From: Desulfobacterales bacterium
GTDB taxonomy: Bacteria; Desulfobacterota; Desulfobulbia; Desulfobulbales; JAGXFP01
Assembly: GCA_024637225.1 (NCBI GenBank)
Contig: JAGXFP010000033.1
Location: 1 to 55,077 of the forward strand
DNA length: 55,077 nt
Direction of reading: 5' to 3'
The notes under the pieces are model-generated. The model worked only from the letters and a program-made list of their open reading frames with translations, ran no database searches and had not been told where the DNA came from. Positions 8,326 through 17,200 of this stretch are shown in pieces (within the stretch, counting starts at the first letter, position 1; each line of letters begins with the position of its first letter). A program made the translations under genes and the position numbers.

Positions 8326-9702
8326 ATGTCCATTAGAACAGCTAATTTCGGTAAACCCATGCCCGCAAAACCTGAAAAAACAAAAAACAAGGCGACTCGA
8401 CCCCGGCCCGCCGAAACCATGGATAAAAAGCCGATTAAATCCCGGCCCGTTGAAGCCCTGGATAACAAGGCGATTCGACCCGGGCCGCCCTCCGCACCGA
8501 ACTTCTCGACAATTTTGCGTAATCTGGCCGGCAAGCCGACCCGGCCGGTCAGCAGCGCTACCCTCCAAGCCGCCCCCCTGGCCCATTTCGGTTACGGTGA
8601 GGAACTGACGCTGAAAGACCAGGCCCTTGCCCGCTTCTGGCAAAGCCACCATCTGCCGGCCGCGCCCGCTCCGGCAATTGCCTCGCCACGCCCCCGCGCT
8701 TACCGGACCACCTCGAAAAGACGGACCGTTTTAAGGGGGCCATATCTTTATCTGGTTTTCGGCGATAAAATTTCCAAAAGCCAGAAGAAGGGCTTTCTGG
8801 AGTCCCCTTTGGAGCCGCCGGAACACGCGGCGATCTACGCCTTTCTCCAACGGAAGTTAAGCGAACCATCCTATAGACTGCTGGCCTCCCATCTGAACCA
8901 CCTGATCATCCGCGGCAGCTACCGGGAAATGGCTGTGATTTTCAATGTCACCAAGATGAACGGGCCGCTGGTCCGAAAACTCAAACTGGCGGCAGAACAT
9001 CTGCAAAATCTCAAGGAGCCGGTAACGGCAGCCTTCGCCTATCTTGACCCGACCGGCTCCGATTATTATTTTGAGAAACGGCGGCCGGACGACAAGATAC
9101 AGTTCAAGAAACTGTTCGGCCCGCCTCATCTGGAAGTCAAGTTCGGCGAAAGCCGTTTTCACTTCCATCCCACTTCTTTTTCCCAGGTCAACGAATCGAT
9201 TGTTGAAAAGATGCTCAATCAAGCCGGGGCCATGCTCGCCCCGGACGGCAACGAGCACCTGGCCGACCTCTACTGCGGTTACGGCCTGTTCAGCCATTAT
9301 CTGGCCGGAGACTATCGGAAAGTCACGGGAATAGACGCTGAAGGTCCCTCGATCAGGGCGGCCCAGGCCAATGCCCGACTCAATCGGACCGGTTCAAAAT
9401 GCCGCTTCATAGCCCGCAACATCACCCCGAAAGCGATTGCCGACCTGCTGCCCCTCTCCACCGAACCCCTGGCCCTGATCCTTGATCCTCCCAGGCAGGG
9501 ACCGCAAAGAGGAGTGATAGACGCGATAGGCGAGCGGCAACCCGAAAAGGTATTGCACATCTTCTGCGGGGTCGACCAGATTCCGGAGTCCCTCAAGGAA
9601 TGGCAGGCAAACAATTACCAGATTGAAAAGGTCGTGCCCTTGGACATGTTCCCAGGCACCACGAATCTTGAGGTCTTGATCCTGTTGACCAGAAAGGATT
9701 AG
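8326..9702 (+). CDS. TrmA/RlmC/RlmD-family RNA uracil C5-methyltransferase
   Basis: Predicted SAM-dependent RNA (uracil-5-)-methyltransferase of 458 residues. The N-terminal ~130 residues are low-complexity, Lys/Pro/Arg-rich and probably RNA-contacting. A linker domain is followed by the Rossmann fold: SAM loop DLYCGYGLFSHYLAG, acidic strand VTGIDAEG, DPPRQGPQRGV, and the nucleophile Cys in HIFCGVDQIPESL. Motifs and order match the family, but no [4Fe-4S] Cys cluster or TRAM domain is evident, so the rRNA or tRNA target cannot be assigned. The start at 8326 was chosen because upstream codons are encoded by a repeat; 8359 is an alternative. Confidence 0.85.
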   Translation: MSIRTANFGKPMPAKPEKTKNKATRPRPAETMDKKPIKSRPVEALDNKAIRPGPPSAPNFSTILRNLAGKPTRPVSSATLQAAPLAHFGYGEELTLKDQALARFWQSHHLPAAPAPAIASPRPRAYRTTSKRRTVLRGPYLYLVFGDKISKSQKKGFLESPLEPPEHAAIYAFLQRKLSEPSYRLLASHLNHLIIRGSYREMAVIFNVTKMNGPLVRKLKLAAEHLQNLKEPVTAAFAYLDPTGSDYYFEKRRPDDKIQFKKLFGPPHLEVKFGESRFHFHPTSFSQVNESIVEKMLNQAGAMLAPDGNEHLADLYCGYGLFSHYLAGDYRKVTGIDAEGPSIRAAQANARLNRTGSKCRFIARNITPKAIADLLPLSTEPLALILDPPRQGPQRGVIDAIGERQPEKVLHIFCGVDQIPESLKEWQANNYQIEKVVPLDMFPGTTNLEVLILLTRKD

Positions 9703-9782
9703 CAGACGGCGAGGAGAGAGGCTACTCCCTTACCCTTTTTCTCTTTTCCCTTAAAGCTGATGAATTCGCAAAAGGTCACCAA

Positions 9783-10032
9783 GCTGTCATTTCGAACGTA
9801 TGTGAGAAATCTTGTTCTTTCCCCCCACAGGGCACCCCAAGGGTTCTGTTCAATCCTCCCTTGTGGAGGGCTTTTGCTTCGCGGCACATAAGTTCATTAC
9901 GAGCAGGCAAGCTGCTCAACTCAGCTTTACACCCACAGGGCATAAGTTTCGTACGAGCAGGCAAGCTGCTCAACTCAGCTTTAACCGATTGGAACTATTA
10001 AGATTTCCATTGATCAAAATGACATTATGGCA
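9783..10032 (+). repeat. Repeat family B, copy 3 (long form with duplicated core)
   Basis: It starts TCATTTCGAACG...GAGAAATCTTG and continues through CAGGGCACCCCAAGGGTTC, CAATCCTCCCTTGTGGAGGG and TTTGCTTCGCGGC. Two tandem copies of the ACGAGCAGGCAAGCTGCTCA core follow (near 9899 and 9953), and it ends AAATGACATTATGGC, like copy 1. The GGAGGG/CCCTCC section recurs in the copy at 44666-44818. Confidence 0.85.
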
Positions 10033-10081
10033 ATCCCGACTTTTTCGACGCCACCGGTCTCAATGGGGATGGCTAAGCTAA

Positions 10082-10196
10082 AATCGTCAGATCCAAGGCG
10101 CGCGAATTTCGAGGAATGAAGCGTACTTCAGTACGCTGCAATGACGAGATAATTTGCAGCAACGCAGGAGCTGGCGACTTTTTGCGACGCCATCAA
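10082..10196 (+). repeat. Repeat family C, copy 1
   Basis: An imperfect long palindrome centred on GCGTACTTCAGTACGC. Flanking blocks are GATCCAAGGCG on the left and GCAACGCAGGAGCTGGCGA on the right, ending GACGCCATCAA. A closely matching inverted copy is at 40731-40848. Confidence 0.88.
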
Positions 10197-10417
10197 ATTT
10201 TGTCCCTCAAACAAGTCCTTTACTTTACCCTTAAAGTAGAATAAAGTATCAGGTTCTTAACAGAACATACATTATCCGCTTTAACATAAGAGAACGCTTC
10301 ATCAACCCGCGCAATCCTCTTAGCATAGGATCCCGCGGTTTTTTTTTTTGATTAGTCCGGCGGCAACACTCTCGCGCGACTCCCCGACTCATTTCACTTC
10401 TTAGAGAAAGAACAATT

Positions 10418-12187
10418 ATGAATAACTTTGCGAAGCTCGGCATTAACGACGATCTCCTGAAAGGGCTTGCCGACCTGGGATTCACCCAACCGACCCCTGT
10501 TCAGGCCAAGGTAATCCCCCTGGTGCTGGAGCGGCCGATCGATCTGGTCAGCCTCGCCCAGACCGGCACCGGCAAAACCGGGGCCTTCGGCCTGCCCCTG
10601 ATCCAGCTGACCGACTCAGACAGCAGGAAGACCCAGGGCCTGGTTTTATGCCCCACCCGGGAGCTGTGCATGCAGGTCGCCCGCGACCTGGAGGGTTTCG
10701 CCCGGCATGTCGAGGGTTTGCGGGTCCTGGCTGTATACGGCGGAGCGAGCATCGAGCCGCAGATTAAGGCGCTTCGCAAAGGGGTCCAGATCATCGTCGC
10801 CACCCCCGGTCGTCTGAACGACCTGATCAACCGCGGCATGATCGATTTTTCCGGAGTCCATTATGTGGTCTTCGACGAGGCCGACGAAATGCTGCAGATG
10901 GGTTTCCAGGATGAACTGAACGCGATCCTCGCCCACACCCCTTCCCAGAAAAGCACCCTGCTGTTTTCGGCAACCATGTCGAAGGGAGTGGCGGCCATCG
11001 CCGGAAAATACATGACCGATCCGGTCGAAATCACCATCGGCAAACGCAATGCCGGGGCCGAAAACGTCCGGCATGATTACTACATGGTCCATGCCAAAGA
11101 TCGTTATGCCGCCCTGAAGAGGATCGTCGACAATTCCCCGGATATCTATTCGATCATTTTCTGCCGGACCCGGAAGGAAACCAATGACGTCGCCGGCAAG
11201 TTAATCCAGGACGGCTACAACGCCGATGCCCTGCATGGCGACCTCACCCAGATCCAGCGCGATCAGGTAATGAAGAAATTCCGCGCCAAAAACCTGCAAC
11301 TTCTGGTCGCAACCGACGTCGCCGCCCGGGGTTTGGATGTCACCGACCTGACCCATGTAATCAACTACAATCTCCCTGACGATACCAGTAATTATACTCA
11401 TCGCAGCGGCCGCACCGGCCGGGCCGGCCAGGCCGGGATCTCCGTCGCCATTATCAATCTCAAGGAAAAATTCAAGATCAGGGAGATTGAAAAAAATCTC
11501 AACAAGAAATTCAACCAGGGCCGGATCCCCTCGGGCATGGAGATCTGCCGGAAACAACTGGTCGGCCTGATAGACGAGGTCACCAGAATCGAGGTGGACC
11601 ACGAACGGATCGACCCCCTCTATGCCGAGGTTGCCGGAAAGCTCGAAGAACTGAGCCGGGAAGAGCTGATTAAGAAATTCGTCTCCTGGGAGTTCCGCCG
11701 TTTCCTGGACTATTACAAGAACGCCCCGGACCTCAATATCAACGGGAAGCCGCAAAAAGAGCGGCCGCTGAAAGAGAGGACGCAGAAAGAAAGGTCGCTG
11801 AAAGAAAGGCTGCTGAAAAAAACACCGGTAAAAATCGAACGAAAGCAGGCGCCGGTAAAAAGCGGGGCAGACCGGGACCGGCACTTTACCCGATTCTTCC
11901 TGAATGTCGGCCGCCGGCAGGGCATCCTCCCCCAGGCCCTGATCGGAAAGATCAACGAAATCCCCGGGGCCGGGCGCATCGATGTGGGCAAGATCGACAT
12001 TATGCGGAACCGGACCCTGATCGAGGCCGACAGCAGATATGCCCCGAAGATCCTCGCCGCCTTCCAGCAGGCCCAAATCAACGGCAAGACGGTCACCATC
12101 GAAATCGATAAGGCCAAAAGCCCCAGTGCTCCCAGCAAGCCGGAAGCTCCGCAATACCGGAAAATCCGCAAAAACAAAGGGGTTTGA
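10418..12187 (+). CDS. deaD: DEAD-box RNA helicase with DbpA-type RNA-binding domain
   Basis: An ATP-dependent RNA unwinding protein of the DeaD/CsdA group, 589 residues, involved in ribosome assembly or RNA decay. Visible motifs are the Q-motif region GFTQPTPVQ (21-29), Walker A AQTGTGKT (47-54), DEAD (153-156), SAT in LLFSATMS, and helicase motif VI HRSGRTGRAG. A Lys/Arg/Glu repeat-rich linker follows the helicase core (about 440-485). The C-terminal ~75 residues (from TRFFLNVGRRQGI to VTIEID) match the DbpA RNA-recognition domain. The leader carries a run of 12 Ts (10341-10352) ~65 bp before the ATG. A heptad array begins at the stop codon. Confidence 0.93.
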   Translation: MNNFAKLGINDDLLKGLADLGFTQPTPVQAKVIPLVLERPIDLVSLAQTGTGKTGAFGLPLIQLTDSDSRKTQGLVLCPTRELCMQVARDLEGFARHVEGLRVLAVYGGASIEPQIKALRKGVQIIVATPGRLNDLINRGMIDFSGVHYVVFDEADEMLQMGFQDELNAILAHTPSQKSTLLFSATMSKGVAAIAGKYMTDPVEITIGKRNAGAENVRHDYYMVHAKDRYAALKRIVDNSPDIYSIIFCRTRKETNDVAGKLIQDGYNADALHGDLTQIQRDQVMKKFRAKNLQLLVATDVAARGLDVTDLTHVINYNLPDDTSNYTHRSGRTGRAGQAGISVAIINLKEKFKIREIEKNLNKKFNQGRIPSGMEICRKQLVGLIDEVTRIEVDHERIDPLYAEVAGKLEELSREELIKKFVSWEFRRFLDYYKNAPDLNINGKPQKERPLKERTQKERSLKERLLKKTPVKIERKQAPVKSGADRDRHFTRFFLNVGRRQGILPQALIGKINEIPGAGRIDVGKIDIMRNRTLIEADSRYAPKILAAFQQAQINGKTVTIEIDKAKSPSAPSKPEAPQYRKIRKNKGV

Positions 12188-12325
12188 GGTTCAAGAGGCA
12201 ATGTTCAAGGGTAAAGTTGAAAGTTGAAAGTTAAAAGTTAAAAGTTGAAATTGATGGGGGGGTGCGGGGGTGCGGTCAGCTCCCCTCTCCCTACTTACTC
12301 CTCACTCCTCACTCCTCACTCCAGA
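12185..12325. repeat. Heptad repeat arrays after deaD
   Basis: The first array (about 12188-12255) follows the deaD stop codon as GGTTCAAG and then AGTTGAA/AGTTAAA units. The second (about 12286-12322) is CTCACTC/CTCCTCA units, which also encode the last residues and stop codon of the minus-strand gene ending at 12302. All units have a period of 7. Confidence 0.85.
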
Positions 12326-12616
12326 ACCCCTCACATAAACATCCAAACCCTCGCGATACCCCTTGCTGAAGGATTTACGCAAAACAGGATTCCCCAGATC
12401 AAGATCCGTCGTCCGGGCCGGCAAACCGGCTTCGCCGATTTTTTCTCCCTGACTATAGTAATACGCAACCTCGGCATCTTCGGTTTTACTGCCATAGACC
12501 ACCGAAGTTACGCAATTCCTGAAGATCAGCCCCACAAAAACCAGCATCACGACCCAGGCCGCAATCCATACGGCCTTTGTCGGAACCGTGACAATTTTCT
12601 CTTTACTCGCGCTCAT
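12302..12616 (-). CDS. Small single-pass membrane protein, unknown
   Basis: A 104-residue protein not matched to a known family. One transmembrane helix spans about residues 15-36 (VWIAAWVVMLVFVGLIF). The C-terminal part (about 40-104) is polar, contains YYYSQGEKIGEAGLP, and should be extracytoplasmic. The start at 12616 is set by GGAGGG six bases upstream; an in-frame ATG further upstream has no such support. The gene follows the 24-codon ORF by ten bases and is clearly coupled to it. The last six residues and stop codon are read from a heptad repeat array, so the C-terminus may differ from its relatives. Confidence 0.7.
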   Translation of the reverse strand: MSASKEKIVTVPTKAVWIAAWVVMLVFVGLIFRNCVTSVVYGSKTEDAEVAYYYSQGEKIGEAGLPARTTDLDLGNPVLRKSFSKGYREGLDVYVRGSGVRSEE

Positions 12617-12626
12617 ATTCCCTCCA

Positions 12627-12701
12627 TCAAGCCGCCAATGCGACGGCAAACATAATAACTAAAAACCAGGAAAATACCACTAGAACCACCCTTATAGACA
12701 T
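12627..12701 (-). CDS. 24-residue membrane peptide
   Basis: A very small ORF: ATG, 23 further codons, TGA. The peptide is almost entirely one hydrophobic helix (MSIRVVLVVFSWF...ending VALAA) with a single Arg near the N-terminus, so it should insert as a single-pass membrane peptide with N-in topology. AGGAGG lies eight to nine bases upstream of the ATG, and the stop codon is ten bases from the start of the next membrane-protein gene. This layout resembles small accessory subunits of membrane complexes such as CydX, but no oxidase or transporter gene is adjacent, so no partner can be named beyond the following gene. Confidence 0.6.
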   Translation of the reverse strand: MSIRVVLVVFSWFLVIMFAVALAA

Positions 12702-13007
12702 CCTATAATCCTCCTGTTCGCACACAAACGATTCATACATTTGAATAAAGTTTAAATTCACGCCCCGCATGGGTAGTAGTAATCAGTTTTAAAAATTACT
12801 TTCTTCCCTTAAGCCGCAAAACATTATCGCCCCTGCCTGCCTGTTTGCAACCGGATAATATTCCCAATCCGCGAAGCTGCGGCTGATTTTTCCATGGAAA
12901 ACGTCGCTTCCCCTTCGATATGATGGAAGTACGGGAAACCCGCCTCTCACCGAAAAGGAATCGTGGGGCGATATGATATACACTAAGATGAAAAAAAGGA
13001 GAAGACG
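12702..13007. other. Divergent intergenic region (306 bp)
   Basis: The space separates the small membrane-protein pair (-) from the hydrolase gene (+) and should hold both promoters. TATGAT at 12972-12977 is a plausible -10 box for the hydrolase, without a clear -35 box. No repeat family was recognised. Confidence 0.4.
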
Positions 13008-13802
13008 ATGATCGGGAAGATTCTGTTCGGATTGACCTTGGTGCTGTTCGGCTTCACTCAGGCCCAGGGTGGCGTGATCGGCAAAGAAGTTACCTATCGA
13101 GCCGGGGATGTCGAGCTAAAAGGGTATATCGCCCATGCCGATTCCATGAGCGGTAAACGCCCGGGGATCATTGTAGTCCATGAATGGTGGGGGCATAACG
13201 AATATGCCCGCAAAAGGGCCGAGATGCTGGCCGAGGCCGGTTACATCGCCCTGGCCGTGGATATGTACGGCAACGGACGCCAGACGGACCATCCCGACGA
13301 GGCGGCCAAGTTTTCCGCCGAGGTGAAGAACAACCTGCCCATGGCCCGTCAGCGGTTCATGGCCGGAGTCGAGGTCCTAAAAGAACATCCTTTAACCGTG
13401 CCCCGGAAAATAGGCGCGATCGGCTACTGCTTCGGCGGTGGGGTGGTGCTGGCCATGGCTCGCGAGGGCATCGATCTGGTCGGGGTGGTCAGCTTCCACG
13501 GCGATCTGAGCACCGTGGAGCCGGCCAAACCAGGTGACGTCAAGGCGGCTATCCTGGTCGAGACCGGCGGGTCCGATAAATTCGCGCCCCTGCCGGCGGT
13601 GGTGGGCTTCGTCAAGGAGATGAGCGAGGCAGAGGCCGATTTCATCGTGCACAGCCTGCCCGGGGCCATGCACAGCTTTACCAATCCCGACGCCGACAAT
13701 TTGGGGAAAAAATTCAATCTGCCCCTGGCCTATAATGAGAAAGCCGACCATAAGTCATGGCGGGAAATGCTGGATTTTTTTGAAAGAAATTTTACCCGAT
13801 AG
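13008..13802 (+). CDS. Dienelactone hydrolase family protein, exported
   Basis: An alpha/beta hydrolase of 264 residues. The first ~20 residues form a signal peptide (KILFGLTLVLFGFTQAQG), so the enzyme probably works in the periplasm. The DLH family core follows: E59 in VHEWWG, the nucleophile Cys141 in GYCFGGG, Asp190 in GGSDKF and His222 in AMHSFTNP. These match the family's Cys-Asp-His triad and its conserved Glu. The natural substrate is unknown; many such paralogues do not act on dienelactone. A good site (AAAGGAG) precedes the ATG. The gene appears monocistronic. Confidence 0.88.
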   Translation: MIGKILFGLTLVLFGFTQAQGGVIGKEVTYRAGDVELKGYIAHADSMSGKRPGIIVVHEWWGHNEYARKRAEMLAEAGYIALAVDMYGNGRQTDHPDEAAKFSAEVKNNLPMARQRFMAGVEVLKEHPLTVPRKIGAIGYCFGGGVVLAMAREGIDLVGVVSFHGDLSTVEPAKPGDVKAAILVETGGSDKFAPLPAVVGFVKEMSEAEADFIVHSLPGAMHSFTNPDADNLGKKFNLPLAYNEKADHKSWREMLDFFERNFTR

Positions 13803-14249
13803 TCCCGGTTGTCATCGGGGTCATGAAACCTCAGGTCGGTTACGGAGCGATAATTTGGGTTAGCGAAGCGCAACCTTATAAAACAAGCTTACCCCTAAAA
13901 TAAACATTACCATGTCATCTCGAACGACAAAGCCGGAGAGATCTGATAAGAAACTGAAGGGACAGAAAAACAAACCTGTCCCGGTTTAAATTTGAATAAG
14001 TACTAAGTCGTGGAATTTTTTTTGTTTATCCGGCATGAGGAATATATGGCCTCGGCTTGTAACACTTCCTTTGGGGATCTTTTGTGGAACAGTTACTTCG
14101 GGAATTTATAGATTTTTTTGTTTAAATATTCCGAGACTTTTTACAAGGGCAGCCAAATTGACCGGCAAGCCCTGCTGGTTTAAACAGACAGCTCCTTACC
14201 CTGCCCCTGCAAAGGCTTTATACTTTTTAAGAGTGCCGACCATGGATCT
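13803..14249. other. 447-bp region upstream of tamB
   Basis: It contains a partial family B repeat (13913-13945: GTCATCTCGAACG...GAGAGATCTG) and an AT-rich stretch near 14010-14030. A 72-codon ORF here has neither a good ribosome-binding site nor recognisable protein features and is not called. Confidence 0.5.
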
Positions 14250-17200
14250 ATGAAAAAATCTTTCCGAAAGGCCGTCTATTGGCTGTCTTCATTCATCATC
14301 GTGATTCTGCTGATCATCCTGACCTGGGAGTTCACAAGCGGTGTCGCCCTCAAACATCTGGCCCGTTTTTTTGCAGACCGGGCTGGGATCGCGCTTGATA
14401 TCGGCTCGGTCGGCGGCGGGATTTTTTACGAATCGGTCCTGACGGATGTCTCAATACGGCCCGAAGAAGATCAGCCCCAGACCTTTCACTTCGAGGCGCG
14501 GTCGTTGCGCTGTCGCTATGATCCATGGAAGCTGCGAGACGGTCTTGGCTCCTTTATCGAAGAAGTCGATTGTACGGTCGAGGAACCCGCCTATTTGCAG
14601 GATTTCAGCGTTGCGGCTCCGCGGGAGGAAACACCGGACGGGGAACCCAGCAAATTTTCGCTGCCCCCCTTTATTCCGGCCTTGCGGGTAAATAACGGCA
14701 AAGTCATCCTGACCGGAACCGGCTGGACCGTCCGGTTCCTGGGGGTTAATTCCCGGCTGGGCCAGGTCGATAGCGGTCCGGAACTGCTGCTTGATGCCGA
14801 AAGTTTCCGGTTCGACCAGGATAGTATAACGAGGATTGAAACGGGACTTGCCGCTAGGCTTCGTTACGCGGATGGGGATTTAATCGTCGACCGCCTCGAA
14901 CTGGGCGCAGAGGAAATCAAGGCCTCAGGCTCCCTCGAGCTGGCCCGGATCGGCCGGGGCGAGACGGAATTTACGGCTGATCTGGTCTTCGGGAAAAGCC
15001 GGCTGGATCTGGCTGGATCGCTTGAAGAGCGGGTTTTAAAGGCACGGGCCGGTACAGAAAGCTTTGCGGTCGGCGAGCTGCAAAAACGGCTGGGCGGCAA
15101 GGGCTGGGATATTTCCGGCGATATCCGGGCCGAGGCCGAGCTGGCCCTGGATCTTCAGGCGCCGGCGGAGCTGGAGGGTGCCTTTACCTTCGCCCTCGTG
15201 GATGGCCTGGTAAACAAGGTTGAGATAAGCGCGGCAGCGGCGGGAAGGGTTGAAAACAAGCGGTTAGAAATTACCCGGGCCGGGGCGGAGTTTACCGGGG
15301 GCACCCTGGCCCTGACCGATGTGTCGGTGCCGGTCGAACCGATAATGACCGCTAAACCGCTGCCGATTATCAAAGGCAGTAAGGCAAAATTTACCGCCGA
15401 AATCACCGATCTTGACAATGTCCTCAAACTGTTCGGCCTGGAGGCCAGGACGGTGCCGAAGGCTTATCGGGCCGAATCACTGTCTTTCCGGGGCACACTG
15501 GCGGACGGGGCCCTCCACCTTGAAGAGTCCGTCGCCGATTTCCGTCTGGCAATCGAGGCGGAGGGTTGGGATATTACCGGCGAAATCAGGGCCGAGGTCC
15601 AGCTGGACTTGGATCTTGAGGCGCCGACGGAGCTGGAGGGAGCCTTCACCTTCGCCCTCGTGGACGGCCGGGTAAACAAGGTTGAGATAAGCGCGGCAGC
15701 GGCCGGAAGGGTTGAAAACAAGCGGTTAGAAATTACCCGGGCCGGGGCGAAGTTTACCGGGGGCACCCTGGCCCTGACCGAGGTGTCGGTCCCAGTCGAA
15801 CGGATAATGGCCGCTGAACCGCTGCCGATTATCAAAGACAGTAGAGCGGAATTTACCGCCGAAATAACCGATCTTGACAGTGTCCTCAAACTGTTCGGCC
15901 TGGAAGCCGGCACGGTGCCGAAGGCTTATCGGGCGGAATCACTGTCTTTGCGGGGCACACTGGCGGACGGGGTCCTCCAGCTTAAGGAATCCGTCGCCAC
16001 CGCCGCCGATTTCCGGCTGGCAATCGGCTCAGGCAAGATCGGGATCCCGGCCGATCTTCCCGCCTGGGGGGCTGCGCCGGTTAAGCTCAGCGCCACCCTG
16101 GAAAGTTCCGATCTGAACGAACTGGTCGGGCGATTCGCCGAGATTCCGCTGTCCGGCCGGGCGGCTGCTGGGATCGACATCAAGGGCAAGCTGCTCGACG
16201 TCCATGCCGAGATAAAGCTTTCGGGAGATACCCTTGGTTTCGGGGAGAAACAGCTCGGCTCCCTCGATCTCTCGGTAGCGCTTGAATTTCTCCAGGAAAA
16301 GCCCGGAGTTCCCGGTCAGCTTCGCTTTAAGATCACCGGATTAAGCCAGGAGAACGAGACCGGGGTTCTGGGTCTTGATGCGCCGGTGTCGGGCAGCTGG
16401 AGCCCGACCGGCGATCTGACCGTCGGGGGCGCCCTTATGGTCGATGGACAAGGCGTCGTTACCGCAAATTTCGAGATGACCCCGGGCCAGGTTTCAAACT
16501 ACGAGATATCCGTGGATAACCTCGACAGCGACGGTTGGCTGGGTCACTTTGTCGAACAGCACTTTTTCTTCCAGGGCGCCTATCTGGAGGGTTCCTTCAC
16601 CCGCCCACCCCAAGGGCCGAGGCTCGCGCTTACCGGCAAGGTCGCGAAAAGCGGCGCCATCGATATCGCTTACCCGCTGACCGGCAAATTCGATCTCCTT
16701 TATTCCCCGAAAGGCGTGGAAATTTCGGAATTCTCCTGGCAATCCCGGGAAAACCGGCTCCAGCTGAGCGGCAGTATCCCCTACGACCCCATGGCCGAAG
16801 AACCCTTTCTTGACGGCGAACTGGCCCTGAAGGGCCGGGCCGACATTCCGGCCCTGGAAAACATCGCCCTCTTCCCGGAATCCTGGGGGATTGGAGGGGG
16901 CAGCCTTGCAATGGACCTTGACCTGAATGGCTCCTGGGACCAACCCGAGGGGTATGTGATCCTGAAGGCCGAAGAAATCGTGCCGACGGGAAAAGTAGAG
17001 GAGCTTTTCGCCTCTCCGATCGATCTGACCGGCGAACTGCTTGTCCGAAAAGATGGAGTTGTTCTGAAAAGGGCCATGCTTGAATCGGAGCGTTACTCAG
17101 GGCAGGCAACCGGCTCCTACCGACACAACCTTTCAATCGAAGAGCTTCTGCAGAAACCCCGGAGCGCCCTGGATGGCGAGGTCAGCCTGGATGGCGCGGT

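Noticed and set aside
14035..14253. 72-codon ORF overlapping the tamB start
   Set aside because: No ribosome-binding site, no recognisable domain; it probably lies in the tamB leader.
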